A stretch of 64,000 bases of DNA from Bacteroidota bacterium (lineage in GTDB: Bacteria > Bacteroidota > JABWAT01): the NCBI GenBank assembly GCA_023151185.1, contig JAKLJL010000013.1, positions 1-64,000 of the forward strand, in the 5' to 3' direction. The notes beneath the pieces are model-generated. The model had not been told where the DNA came from. It did no database searches and saw only the letters and a program-made list of their open reading frames with translations. A program made the translations under genes and the position numbers. This document shows, piece after piece, positions 8,341 to 16,116 of this stretch. How positions within the stretch are numbered: position 1 is the stretch's first letter; the number at the start of each line of letters is the position of its first letter.

Positions 8341-9420
8341 TTACCGGGTTTTCCAGAGAGACCAGTACTCGTCGTAAAACGAACCGGAAATTGCGGGATC
8401 AAGGGTCAGCGGGTTCCTGGCATCGAGCATGACGGCATATTCATCCGTCCGGTCTTTCTGATGCTGGTTTTCGTAGGCTTTTGGGTGTGGTCCGTGGTGG
8501 ATACCCAGCGGGTGAAACGTCACCATTCCTGCTGAAATACCGTCCCGGCTGAAGAAATTTCCGGCGTGGTAGAAAATGACTTCATCGTAGTCAATATTAC
8601 GGTGCCAGAAGGGAACCCGCTGGGCACCCGGTTCTTCTTCCAGCGGCCGGGGAACGAAACTGCAGATGACAAACTGGTTTCCGATCAGGGTCGAATGAAC
8701 CGACGGAGCCAGATGCCCGCGGTGGCTCATGACAGGTCTGAAATCCCGGATGTTCAGCTTCCAGGGGAACAAAGTCCCCTTCCACCCGGCCACATCCAGC
8801 GGATGGTACGGGTAGATGACCTGTGTAAAAACACCGTTCCGTTTAATCCTGACTTCATACCGGCTTTTCTCTGACGGCATAACCACAGGCTCAGGTATTT
8901 CAATGGAAGCCGGGTCATACAGGGCATGCTGGCCGAGCAATCCCCGGTCGGGCTGTTTCAGTTCACTGGCCGATTCCACCATCAGAAACTTGCAGGGGCC
9001 TTCAGGAACCAGACGGTAAGTCGTTCCTCTGGGAATGATCAGGTAGTCGCCGCCGGTAAAGGCAAGCGGTCCGTAATCCGTCTCAAGAACGCCCTTTCCG
9101 GCATGGACGAAAACGGCCCAGTCGCCATCGGCATTCCGGGAGTAAAACAGATCCGGTTTGGCCAGATGGTGCATATACATCGCCACATCCCGGTTATACA
9201 AAAACCGGACAGGTTCACCCTGGAAGGTAAACTTCTCGGTATTGAAGGCTACCGGCTTACACGGACCTTCGATAGAGACCCAGTTGGTGGGTGAGTTTTT
9301 GTGATAGAGGTGGGAAACGGGACCGTAAAACCCGTCACGCCCATGTTCTTCCTCAAAGGTACCTTCAGGAATTGCAACGTGAGCCTGTTTTGATGTTATC
9401 CCTTTTTTCAGGTGGGGCAT
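8341..9420 (-). CDS. hmgA: Homogentisate 1,2-dioxygenase
   Basis: Opens the ring of homogentisate to maleylacetoacetate with a non-haem iron. The 359-aa protein is of the shorter bacterial type. Iron-ligand motifs are visible in the C-terminal third: WHRNIDYDEVIFYH supplies a His and a Glu, and HPLGIHHGPHP supplies the last His, matching the HRN...E and HGP arrangement of the family. It is the last gene of the tyrosine degradation operon, 30 bases after the small lipoprotein gene. The stop codon overlaps a short ACCCGG/CCGGGT hairpin that has no T-run in the gene direction. Confidence 0.9.
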   Translation of the reverse strand: MPHLKKGITSKQAHVAIPEGTFEEEHGRDGFYGPVSHLYHKNSPTNWVSIEGPCKPVAFNTEKFTFQGEPVRFLYNRDVAMYMHHLAKPDLFYSRNADGDWAVFVHAGKGVLETDYGPLAFTGGDYLIIPRGTTYRLVPEGPCKFLMVESASELKQPDRGLLGQHALYDPASIEIPEPVVMPSEKSRYEVRIKRNGVFTQVIYPYHPLDVAGWKGTLFPWKLNIRDFRPVMSHRGHLAPSVHSTLIGNQFVICSFVPRPLEEEPGAQRVPFWHRNIDYDEVIFYHAGNFFSRDGISAGMVTFHPLGIHHGPHPKAYENQHQKDRTDEYAVMLDARNPLTLDPAISGSFYDEYWSLWKTR

Positions 9421-9450
9421 GGTTTGTTCCTGGAAAAAATTTCTAATTCA

Positions 9451-9891
9451 TTATTTCAGTGAAAATGTAGTTGAAATAAGTCTGTCATCATAATACGGAA
9501 TGGTGGCAAAATGATCCTCAAATAAAATCACTCTGGCCCTGAATGGCCCTTTAAACGCACTTAACCTTGACACCGGAAAATCCAGTCTGTCCATTTTAAC
9601 ATTGTCTGATTGTGTAGCCGGAAACGTAACATCAACGGCAGGACCTGAAGTTGCAACTTCAACCCAGCCGGAAGCTTCCTGATGTTCGATCCGGAATACA
9701 TTTTCATTTGGAAAATATTTTGGAGTTGTAAGGTGAGTTTCCAGATAAAAATTAAGAGTTGAATCGAATACTTCAACGGTAACCCAGGTTTCCCGGGGAA
9801 CCTCCTTTTTCTTTTCATCCTCATTTTGATCACAGGACACCATGAAAAGAAACCCAGAGATAAGAATAAGGAAGACCAGGTGTTTTTTCAT
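9451..9891 (-). CDS. Small lipoprotein of unknown function
   Basis: The protein has 146 aa. It starts MKKHLVFLILISGFLFMVSC, a clear lipoprotein signal with lipobox MVSC, followed by a charged linker (DQNEDEKKKE). The rest looks like a single small beta domain (VTVEVFDSTLNFYLE, RARVILFE). I do not recognise the family. Its ATG overlaps the stop codon of the fumarylacetoacetase gene (ATGA), so the two are translationally coupled within the tyrosine operon. Whether it takes part in the pathway is unknown. Confidence 0.7.
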   Translation of the reverse strand: MKKHLVFLILISGFLFMVSCDQNEDEKKKEVPRETWVTVEVFDSTLNFYLETHLTTPKYFPNENVFRIEHQEASGWVEVATSGPAVDVTFPATQSDNVKMDRLDFPVSRLSAFKGPFRARVILFEDHFATIPYYDDRLISTTFSLK

Positions 9892-10877
9892 TTTCTGACC
9901 ACTTTGTTTCGTAAAATGCCAAGTCCGGTAATTTCAAGTTCCATCACATCGCCGGGCTGAACCCACCGGTCCAGTTCATATCCGCATCCGGTCCCGACCG
10001 TTCCCGATCCCAGGATATCACCGGGATACAGCATTTCATCCTGCGAGACGTGGGCAATCATCTGCTCGAACGTCCAGTGAGAATCCCCCGAATTTCCCCG
10101 GCTCCATTCTTCCCCGTTGATCCGGGCAATCATGGTCAGGTTCCGCACCGAATCCAGTTCATCCGGGGTCACCAGCCAGGGCCCGATGGCGGTGGCGAAA
10201 TCTTTCCCCTTTGCCGGACCCAGCCTCAGGCTCATTTCCTTCATCTGGATATCCCGGGCAGAAAAATCATTTAGAATGGTGTATCCGGCAATGTACTCAT
10301 GGGCTTCTTCCACCGGGATGTTCATCCCGGCTTTGCCGATGATACAGGCCAGTTCAAGCTCATAGTCAAATTTTTCGGTGTAGGACGGCCAGGTCACCAG
10401 TGATTCCGGCCCGATGATGGTTTTCGGGTTTCCCTTATAATAAACGGGCAATTCATACCAGAGCCGGGGAAACTCCTGGCCCCGCCGGTCGTAACCCGTC
10501 CGGGTATGCTGCTCAAAGGCAAGGAAGTCTCGGAGTGACGGCGGATCGGGAAGCGGGGCAACCAGCCTGACGGAATCAGAGCTCCAGATAATCTGTTCTT
10601 CTTTCGGACCCCGGAGCCCGGGTTTCAGGTAACCGAAGTCGGCCAGATCTTCCAGAACCTGGGCAGCGGCAATCCGGCCGTTGATCCCGGTCTGAAGAAA
10701 ACTGAGCATATCAGGGGGCAGTTCGGCTGCCGCAATTTCATACGCCCGGGGTTCATCCTGATCAGAAAGAAGAAGCGTGTACGCAAAGTTCAGATCCACA
10801 ATCTGATCACCGGCCAGAGCACCCAGGCGGCGGATACGGCCCAACGGACAAACAAACTCGAAGGTTACCAGTTTCAT
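9888..10877 (-). CDS. fahA: Fumarylacetoacetase (FAH family)
   Basis: Splits fumarylacetoacetate into fumarate and acetoacetate, the last step of tyrosine breakdown. The 329-aa protein has the FAH catalytic domain in its C-terminal two thirds, with the metal-site segment KFDYELELACIIG and the conserved NDFSARDIQ motif, then KGKDFATAIGPWLV. The N-terminal extension (MKLVTFEF... LGALAGDQIVDLN) matches the bacterial short form. The gene sits 12 bases downstream of HPPD. A related acylpyruvase is the alternative, but the operon context favours fumarylacetoacetase. Confidence 0.88.
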   Translation of the reverse strand: MKLVTFEFVCPLGRIRRLGALAGDQIVDLNFAYTLLLSDQDEPRAYEIAAAELPPDMLSFLQTGINGRIAAAQVLEDLADFGYLKPGLRGPKEEQIIWSSDSVRLVAPLPDPPSLRDFLAFEQHTRTGYDRRGQEFPRLWYELPVYYKGNPKTIIGPESLVTWPSYTEKFDYELELACIIGKAGMNIPVEEAHEYIAGYTILNDFSARDIQMKEMSLRLGPAKGKDFATAIGPWLVTPDELDSVRNLTMIARINGEEWSRGNSGDSHWTFEQMIAHVSQDEMLYPGDILGSGTVGTGCGYELDRWVQPGDVMELEITGLGILRNKVVRK

Positions 10878-10889
10878 CGGGCTTTTCCT

Positions 10890-11969
10890 TTATTTCAACA
10901 CACCGCGTTGCATCTGATCCCGTTCAATGGCATCGAACAACGCCTGAAAATTTCCGTCACCGAATCCGTCATGCCCCTTCCGTTCAATCATTTCGAAAAA
11001 GGACGGCCCGATCTGGTCTTTGGTAAAAATCTGAAGCAGATAACCGGTTTCATCCCCGTCGACCAGAATGGATTCTGCTTCAAGTTCAGCCAGGTTTTCA
11101 CTTACAGCCGGAACCCGTTCCGGAACCATTTCATAATACGAATGCGGCGGCGGGGTTAAAAATTCAAATCCGGCAGACCTGAGTTTTTTCACGGTTTTCA
11201 GGATATCCCGGCAGGAAAGAGCAATGTGCTGGACGCCGGATCCCCGGTGGCGCCGGATAAACTCCGAGATCTGATCGTCACCATCCGGGCCCCAGGGTTC
11301 GTTGATGGGAATGGTGACCTGTTTATTTGCAGACCGGACGACCTTCGACCGCAGGGCCGTCTTTTCTCCTTTGATTTCAAAATACCGGACGGCCTCGAAG
11401 CCGTAAATGCGGTGATAAAAATCAACCCACTTCTGCATTTCACCAAAGGGAACGTTATTGGTCAGGTGATCGAGGTGAATCAGTCCCGGATTCCGGTCAT
11501 CCGGAAGGCTGCCGGGATCATCAACGGAAGAAAATCCGGGTGAAAACGCCGGAAACCCGGTTCTCTCAATGAACAGATTCAGCACGTCACCGAAGCCCTG
11601 AATCCCGGTTCTTTTGTAAATACCGGTTCCCTGCTGGACGATTTCGAGCGGAATCCGCTGTTCTGCACCCCGCCGGAGGGCTTCGGCAAGTGCGGCTTCA
11701 GCATCCTCGACCAGAAAGGCGATGGCCGAAACCCCGCCATCATGCCGGTCGAGATACTGGCGGTTATAATCGGCACCTGAAGGCTGAGAGATGAGGAAAC
11801 TTATTTTCCCGGTCTGCATCAGACTCTGGGAAAGGGCCGGCGTGTGTTTTTCGGCCGTTTTTTTCATGCCGAGCGCATGAAAAAGAGAGATCAGGGTACC
11901 GGGTGATGAAGTTGTAAATTCCAGATGGTCAATCCGGATTATTCCCAGCGGATTTTCGGTCGTTTTCAT
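10890..11969 (-). CDS. hpd: 4-hydroxyphenylpyruvate dioxygenase
   Basis: Converts 4-hydroxyphenylpyruvate to homogentisate. The 359-aa protein has the two-VOC-domain layout. Iron-ligand positions are all visible in the C-terminal domain: the His in LIHLDHLTNNV, the His in GSGVQHIALSCRDI, and the Glu in PSFFEMIERKGHDGFG. The residues around YLLQIFTKDQIGPSFFE are diagnostic for HPPD. It lies between the aminotransferase and fumarylacetoacetase genes in one minus-strand operon. Confidence 0.93.
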   Translation of the reverse strand: MKTTENPLGIIRIDHLEFTTSSPGTLISLFHALGMKKTAEKHTPALSQSLMQTGKISFLISQPSGADYNRQYLDRHDGGVSAIAFLVEDAEAALAEALRRGAEQRIPLEIVQQGTGIYKRTGIQGFGDVLNLFIERTGFPAFSPGFSSVDDPGSLPDDRNPGLIHLDHLTNNVPFGEMQKWVDFYHRIYGFEAVRYFEIKGEKTALRSKVVRSANKQVTIPINEPWGPDGDDQISEFIRRHRGSGVQHIALSCRDILKTVKKLRSAGFEFLTPPPHSYYEMVPERVPAVSENLAELEAESILVDGDETGYLLQIFTKDQIGPSFFEMIERKGHDGFGDGNFQALFDAIERDQMQRGVLK

Positions 11970-11996
11970 GGTTTTCCTTAGGTAAGACAGAGTGAG

Positions 11997-13115
11997 TTAC
12001 CGGTCCTGCAGGCGGTGAATCACCTTCCGGAAGGTTTCCGAAAAAATCTGGTTTTCCTCCGGCGTTCCAGTGGTCACCCGAAGACACTGCCCCAGATCAA
12101 ACGCCTTCAGCGGCCGGACCATAATGCCCTGTTCCAGCAGTTTCTGATGAACCGCCTGAACCCGGGATTCTGTGCCCAGATCAACCGTAACGAAATTGGC
12201 GTAGCTGGGAATGAAGGAAATTCCCAGATCCTGAAAAAGGGTATACAGAGACTCACGGGCCTGCCGGTTGGTATCAATCGTTTTCCGGATGAAACCGGTA
12301 TCTTCCAGCGATGCCAGGGCCGCCGCCTGAGCCAGGGAATTGGGTTCAAACGGGAGCTTAACCTTCATCAGGTTCGTGATCAGCCGGTCATGAGCCAGGC
12401 CGTATCCCACCCGGATTCCCGCCAGCCCGTGGGCCTTTGAAAAGGTCCTGAGGGTAATGACATTGTCGTACCGGTACTTCATACTGTCCGGGTAATCGGG
12501 TGAATCCTGGGCAAACTCAAAGTAGGCTTCATCCAGCAGGATCAAAACCCGTTCCGGAACGTGGCGGTAAAACTCATCAAATTCTTCACGGGTGAAAATG
12601 GTCCCGGTAGGGTTGTTGGGATTGCAGAGGTAAATGATTTTGGTCTTTTTGCTGATATACGGCAGGATGGCTTTCAGTTCGAACCGGTAATTGTTCAGCG
12701 GAACGTAAATGGTTTTTTTTCCGGAGGCATTGGCCAGAACTTTAAACCCGATAAACGTTCCTGCCGAAGTGATAATTTCATCTTCATCCATCAGGAAAGT
12801 ACGCATGATGTTCGACATGATACCTTCTGAACCCGATCCGATGACCACATTTTCCACCTTGACCGAGTAAAGGGCTGCCAGCCGGGATCTCAGTTCTGCC
12901 CCGCCGGAATCGGGATACCGGTGAAGTGAAGCGATGTGGTCTGTGATGGCCTGCTGGGCGAGGGGTGAAGGTCCAAACGGATTTTCGTTGGACGCCAGTT
13001 TGATAATCCGGTCCAGACCGTACTTTTTCCGGATTTCCTCAATGGTTCCGCCGGCTTTGTACGGTTCAAGATTTTCGATGTAATGCGGTACAAGTGTCAT
13101 GGTTTGCCTGGTCAC
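11997..13115 (-). CDS. HisC-like aminotransferase, probably tyrosine/aromatic aminotransferase
   Basis: Fold-type I PLP aminotransferase of 372 aa. ASNENPFGPSPLA near the N terminus and TFSKAHGLAG (with the PLP lysine) are typical of the histidinol-phosphate aminotransferase subgroup. The first five codons may be upstream of the true start; MTLVPHYIENLEPYKAG is the usual beginning. It is the first gene of the tyrosine operon, 27 bases before HPPD, and would supply 4-hydroxyphenylpyruvate. Many HisC-like enzymes accept tyrosine and phenylalanine, and the his genes at 45-47.6 kb lack hisC, so a dual role is possible. Substrate is inferred from context only. Confidence 0.8.
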   Translation of the reverse strand: MTRQTMTLVPHYIENLEPYKAGGTIEEIRKKYGLDRIIKLASNENPFGPSPLAQQAITDHIASLHRYPDSGGAELRSRLAALYSVKVENVVIGSGSEGIMSNIMRTFLMDEDEIITSAGTFIGFKVLANASGKKTIYVPLNNYRFELKAILPYISKKTKIIYLCNPNNPTGTIFTREEFDEFYRHVPERVLILLDEAYFEFAQDSPDYPDSMKYRYDNVITLRTFSKAHGLAGIRVGYGLAHDRLITNLMKVKLPFEPNSLAQAAALASLEDTGFIRKTIDTNRQARESLYTLFQDLGISFIPSYANFVTVDLGTESRVQAVHQKLLEQGIMVRPLKAFDLGQCLRVTTGTPEENQIFSETFRKVIHRLQDR

Positions 13116-13235
13116 TGTGTCTGGCTGCAGCCTGGCCGGGCAGGTGGTCAGATCTGCCGGATGGATGCAGAAAATTTCAATTGATTGCTGGCATCAAATA
13201 TACCACTTTTCATCACTCTGCTGAAAATTTTTTTG

Positions 13236-13243
13236 TATTTTTA
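13236..13243 (+). promoter_or_regulatory. Candidate -7 element TATTTTTA before the hybrid kinase
   Basis: TATTTTTA fits TAnnTTT(A/G), the -7 pattern of Bacteroidota housekeeping promoters, 23 bases before the kinase ATG. A clear -33 TTG partner is not obvious. Confidence 0.35.
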
Positions 13244-13266
13244 ATAAAACAAAATCAGGGAACCGG

Positions 13267-16113
13267 ATGGCCGGACAAGCCGAAAATTGGTCTGAACCGC
13301 TGAATTTCCACGAACTGGAATTCATGGAGTTTCTGGTTGAACTTTCCAGCCGGTTCATCAATCTGCCGGCGGGTGAAATTGACACCGAAATTTACACGGC
13401 TCTGCGCATGACCGGCGAAAAACTGAATGTGGACCGGTGCTATGTCTTCCTGTTCAACCACGACCTGTCGACCATGTCGAACACCCACGAATGGTGTGCA
13501 GAAGGCATCGAACCCCAGCTTCCGAACCTTCAGGAGGTGCAGACTGCCGACTTCCCCGGCTGGATGAATCCCCTGTTGAACAATCAGGATATTTACATCC
13601 CCGACGTCAATGCCCTTAAACCTGAAGACCAGGCACTGAAAGAGGTTCTGGCGGGGCAGAGCATTGCCTCACTTTTAGTCTCACCCATGACTTATTCCGG
13701 CCGTCTGATCGGATATCTGGGATGGGATTCCGTCAAAAGGAAAATTCAGCTTACTCCCCATCACGTTCATATTTTACGGCTGGTCGGCAATATCCTGGCT
13801 TCAGCCCTGATCAGGAAGCAAACAGAAAATGCCCTGCAGGAAAGTGAAGCCAAATTCAGGGCCCTGTCCGAAACGGCAGCAACGGCTATTTTTATTTATC
13901 AGGGCCCGGTTTTTGTCTATGTGAACCCAATGGCCTGTGAACTGACCGGTTACCCGGCGAAAGAGCTGCTGACGATGAATTTTTGGGATGTGGTCCACCC
14001 GGAGTACCGTGAAACGGTCATGCAGCGTGGCCTTGCCCGTCAGCGGGGAGAAAAAGTCCCGAGCCGGTATGAATTTGTTATCCGGACGAAAACAGGCGAG
14101 ACCCGGTGGCTTGATTTCACTTCGGGGGTTATCCAGTTCGGCGGCAGAACGGCGGCATTGGGAACCGCCTTCGATATCACTGAACGGAAACTGGCTGAAG
14201 ATGCCCTGATCAAAAGTGAAATGCTTTACCGGGAACTGTTTGACCATGCCACCGATATTATTTACCTGCATGATCTGAAGGGAAATCTGCTGTCGATCAA
14301 TAAGACCGGCGAAAACCTGATCGGATATTCCCGTGAAGAACTTTCTGGCAAATCGCTGGCGAGTATTCTGCCGAAAGAATATGTGGAACTGGTCAGGCGG
14401 ATGACCACCCGACAGATCTTTCTGGACCTCCCTACTCTGATTTATGAGATTGAACTCATTACCCGGAAAGAAGAGACGATCCCGCTGGAACTGAATACCC
14501 GGCTGCTGTACCGTGACGGGGAACCGGTTGCTGTTCAGGGAATTGCCCGGGATATTACTGAACGGAAAAAGGCGGATCTGGCCCTCTCGGCTGAGAAGGA
14601 CCGGCTGGCCATTACCCTGAAATCAATCGGGGACGCCGTCATTTCGACTGACCCGGAAGGCCGGATAATCCTGTTCAACGAAATGGCTGAACAGCTTACC
14701 GGCTGGCATCATGCGGATGCCATTGGCCGTCAGATCACCGATGTGACAGTTCTGGTTAACGAACTGACCGGGCAGCCGGAAGAAAACCCGGTTTCCCGGA
14801 TTCTGAAATCGGAGGCAAAATCACTAAAAGATTCGGGACTTTGTCTGATCAGCCGGGATGGTTCCCGGTTTATTATGGCCGATTCGGCTGCTGAAGTAAC
14901 AGATTCTGATGGTAACCGGATCGGAACAGTGCTGGTTCTGAGGGATATCACCGACCGCAGAAAGATCCAGGCAGAACGGCTGAAAAACCAGAAAATTGAA
15001 TCTCTGGGAATTCTTGCCGGCGGCATCGCCCATGATTTCAACAATTTCCTGACGGCCATCCTCGGAAACATTTCCCTAACCCGCCTGTCTCTCGAAAAAC
15101 ACCAGACCGACCGGATGGAGCTGCTCTTAAGAGAAGCAGAATCTGCAACTCTGAAAGCCCGGGAACTGACCCGCCAGCTCCTCACTTTTTCAAAAGGAGG
15201 AACGCCGGTCAAACAGACAGCATCAATAACCGACCTGCTGAAGGATACAGCCGCCTTTATCATACGGGGAACGGGCTGTCTGCTCGAAACCGACATTGAT
15301 CCGGCCCTTTCACCCGCCGAGGTCGATGAAGGGCAGATCAGCCAGGTAGTCAATAATCTGATCCTGAATGCGGTGCAGGCCATGCCCGGCGGCGGCACGG
15401 TTACCCTGAAGGCAGATACGATTCTGATGGATGCTGAATCTGCCCGGATTCTCAGCATCAGCCCGGGACGGTATATCCGGATTCAGATTGCAGATCAGGG
15501 TACCGGAATCAGTCCGGAGCATCTGTCCAATATTTTTGATCCGTACTTTACAACGAAAAAAATGGGATCCGGGTTGGGACTGGCCACCAGTTACTCCATC
15601 ATCAAAAAGCATGACGGTGCCATTTCGGTAACGTCAGAACCTGGCGCTGGCACCGAATTCACGGTCTATCTTCCTGCATCCGAAAAACCCTTCAGCCCAC
15701 GGACAGAACAGGAAAATCCGGCCGGGACCCATTCACCCGGAAGGATTCTGGTCATGGATGATGAGCAGATGATCCGGAACCTGCTGTCCGAAATATTGAC
15801 GTACCTGGGGTTTGAAGTGGTGACGGTGACCAATGGCGACGAAGCAATTGAGGCCTACCGGGTTGGGAAAAATGAGGGAAACACATTCAGTCTGGTGATC
15901 ATGGATATGACCATCCCCGGCGGAAAAGGCGGCAGGGAAACCATTACCGAACTCCGGAAAATTGATCCGGATGTAAAGGCCCTGGTTTCCAGCGGATATG
16001 CCAATGACCCGGTGCTTTCAGACTATAAGGCCTACGGTTTCACCGGGATTCTGGCAAAACCATACCGGGTTGAAGACCTCTCTGCCATTATTTCAGAGGT
16101 GCTGAAACCGTAA
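13267..16113 (+). CDS. Hybrid sensor histidine kinase (GAF-PAS-PAS-PAS-HisKA-HATPase-REC)
   Basis: This is a 948-aa cytoplasmic signal sensor without membrane segments. A GAF domain covers about residues 15-185 (NVDRCYVFLFN ... SLLVSPMTYSGRLIGYLGWD). Three PAS domains follow at about 190-315, 318-440 and 445-570. The phospho-acceptor His is H589 in GGIAHDFNN, with N-box NLILNAVQAM and G-boxes DQGTGIS and GSGLGLATSY. The C-terminal receiver domain (about 825-945) has its phosphorylatable Asp at 880 in IMDMTIPGG. The HDFNN type of H-box and C-terminal receiver match hybrid kinases that end a phosphorelay. The gene is divergent from the tyrosine operon with a 151-base gap, so control of that operon is possible but not shown. 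No response regulator with an output domain is near. Confidence 0.92.
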   Translation: MAGQAENWSEPLNFHELEFMEFLVELSSRFINLPAGEIDTEIYTALRMTGEKLNVDRCYVFLFNHDLSTMSNTHEWCAEGIEPQLPNLQEVQTADFPGWMNPLLNNQDIYIPDVNALKPEDQALKEVLAGQSIASLLVSPMTYSGRLIGYLGWDSVKRKIQLTPHHVHILRLVGNILASALIRKQTENALQESEAKFRALSETAATAIFIYQGPVFVYVNPMACELTGYPAKELLTMNFWDVVHPEYRETVMQRGLARQRGEKVPSRYEFVIRTKTGETRWLDFTSGVIQFGGRTAALGTAFDITERKLAEDALIKSEMLYRELFDHATDIIYLHDLKGNLLSINKTGENLIGYSREELSGKSLASILPKEYVELVRRMTTRQIFLDLPTLIYEIELITRKEETIPLELNTRLLYRDGEPVAVQGIARDITERKKADLALSAEKDRLAITLKSIGDAVISTDPEGRIILFNEMAEQLTGWHHADAIGRQITDVTVLVNELTGQPEENPVSRILKSEAKSLKDSGLCLISRDGSRFIMADSAAEVTDSDGNRIGTVLVLRDITDRRKIQAERLKNQKIESLGILAGGIAHDFNNFLTAILGNISLTRLSLEKHQTDRMELLLREAESATLKARELTRQLLTFSKGGTPVKQTASITDLLKDTAAFIIRGTGCLLETDIDPALSPAEVDEGQISQVVNNLILNAVQAMPGGGTVTLKADTILMDAESARILSISPGRYIRIQIADQGTGISPEHLSNIFDPYFTTKKMGSGLGLATSYSIIKKHDGAISVTSEPGAGTEFTVYLPASEKPFSPRTEQENPAGTHSPGRILVMDDEQMIRNLLSEILTYLGFEVVTVTNGDEAIEAYRVGKNEGNTFSLVIMDMTIPGGKGGRETITELRKIDPDVKALVSSGYANDPVLSDYKAYGFTGILAKPYRVEDLSAIISEVLKP

Positions 16114-16116
16114 GGA

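Noticed and set aside
11997-13115. Naming the aminotransferase hisC
   Set aside because: Sequence type is HisC-like, but it starts a tyrosine degradation operon and is far from the his genes; aromatic aminotransferase is at least as likely.
14730-15458. 242-aa minus-strand ORF
   Set aside because: Antisense shadow of the hybrid histidine kinase; Arg/Ser-rich composition typical of the opposite frame of CCGG-rich genes.
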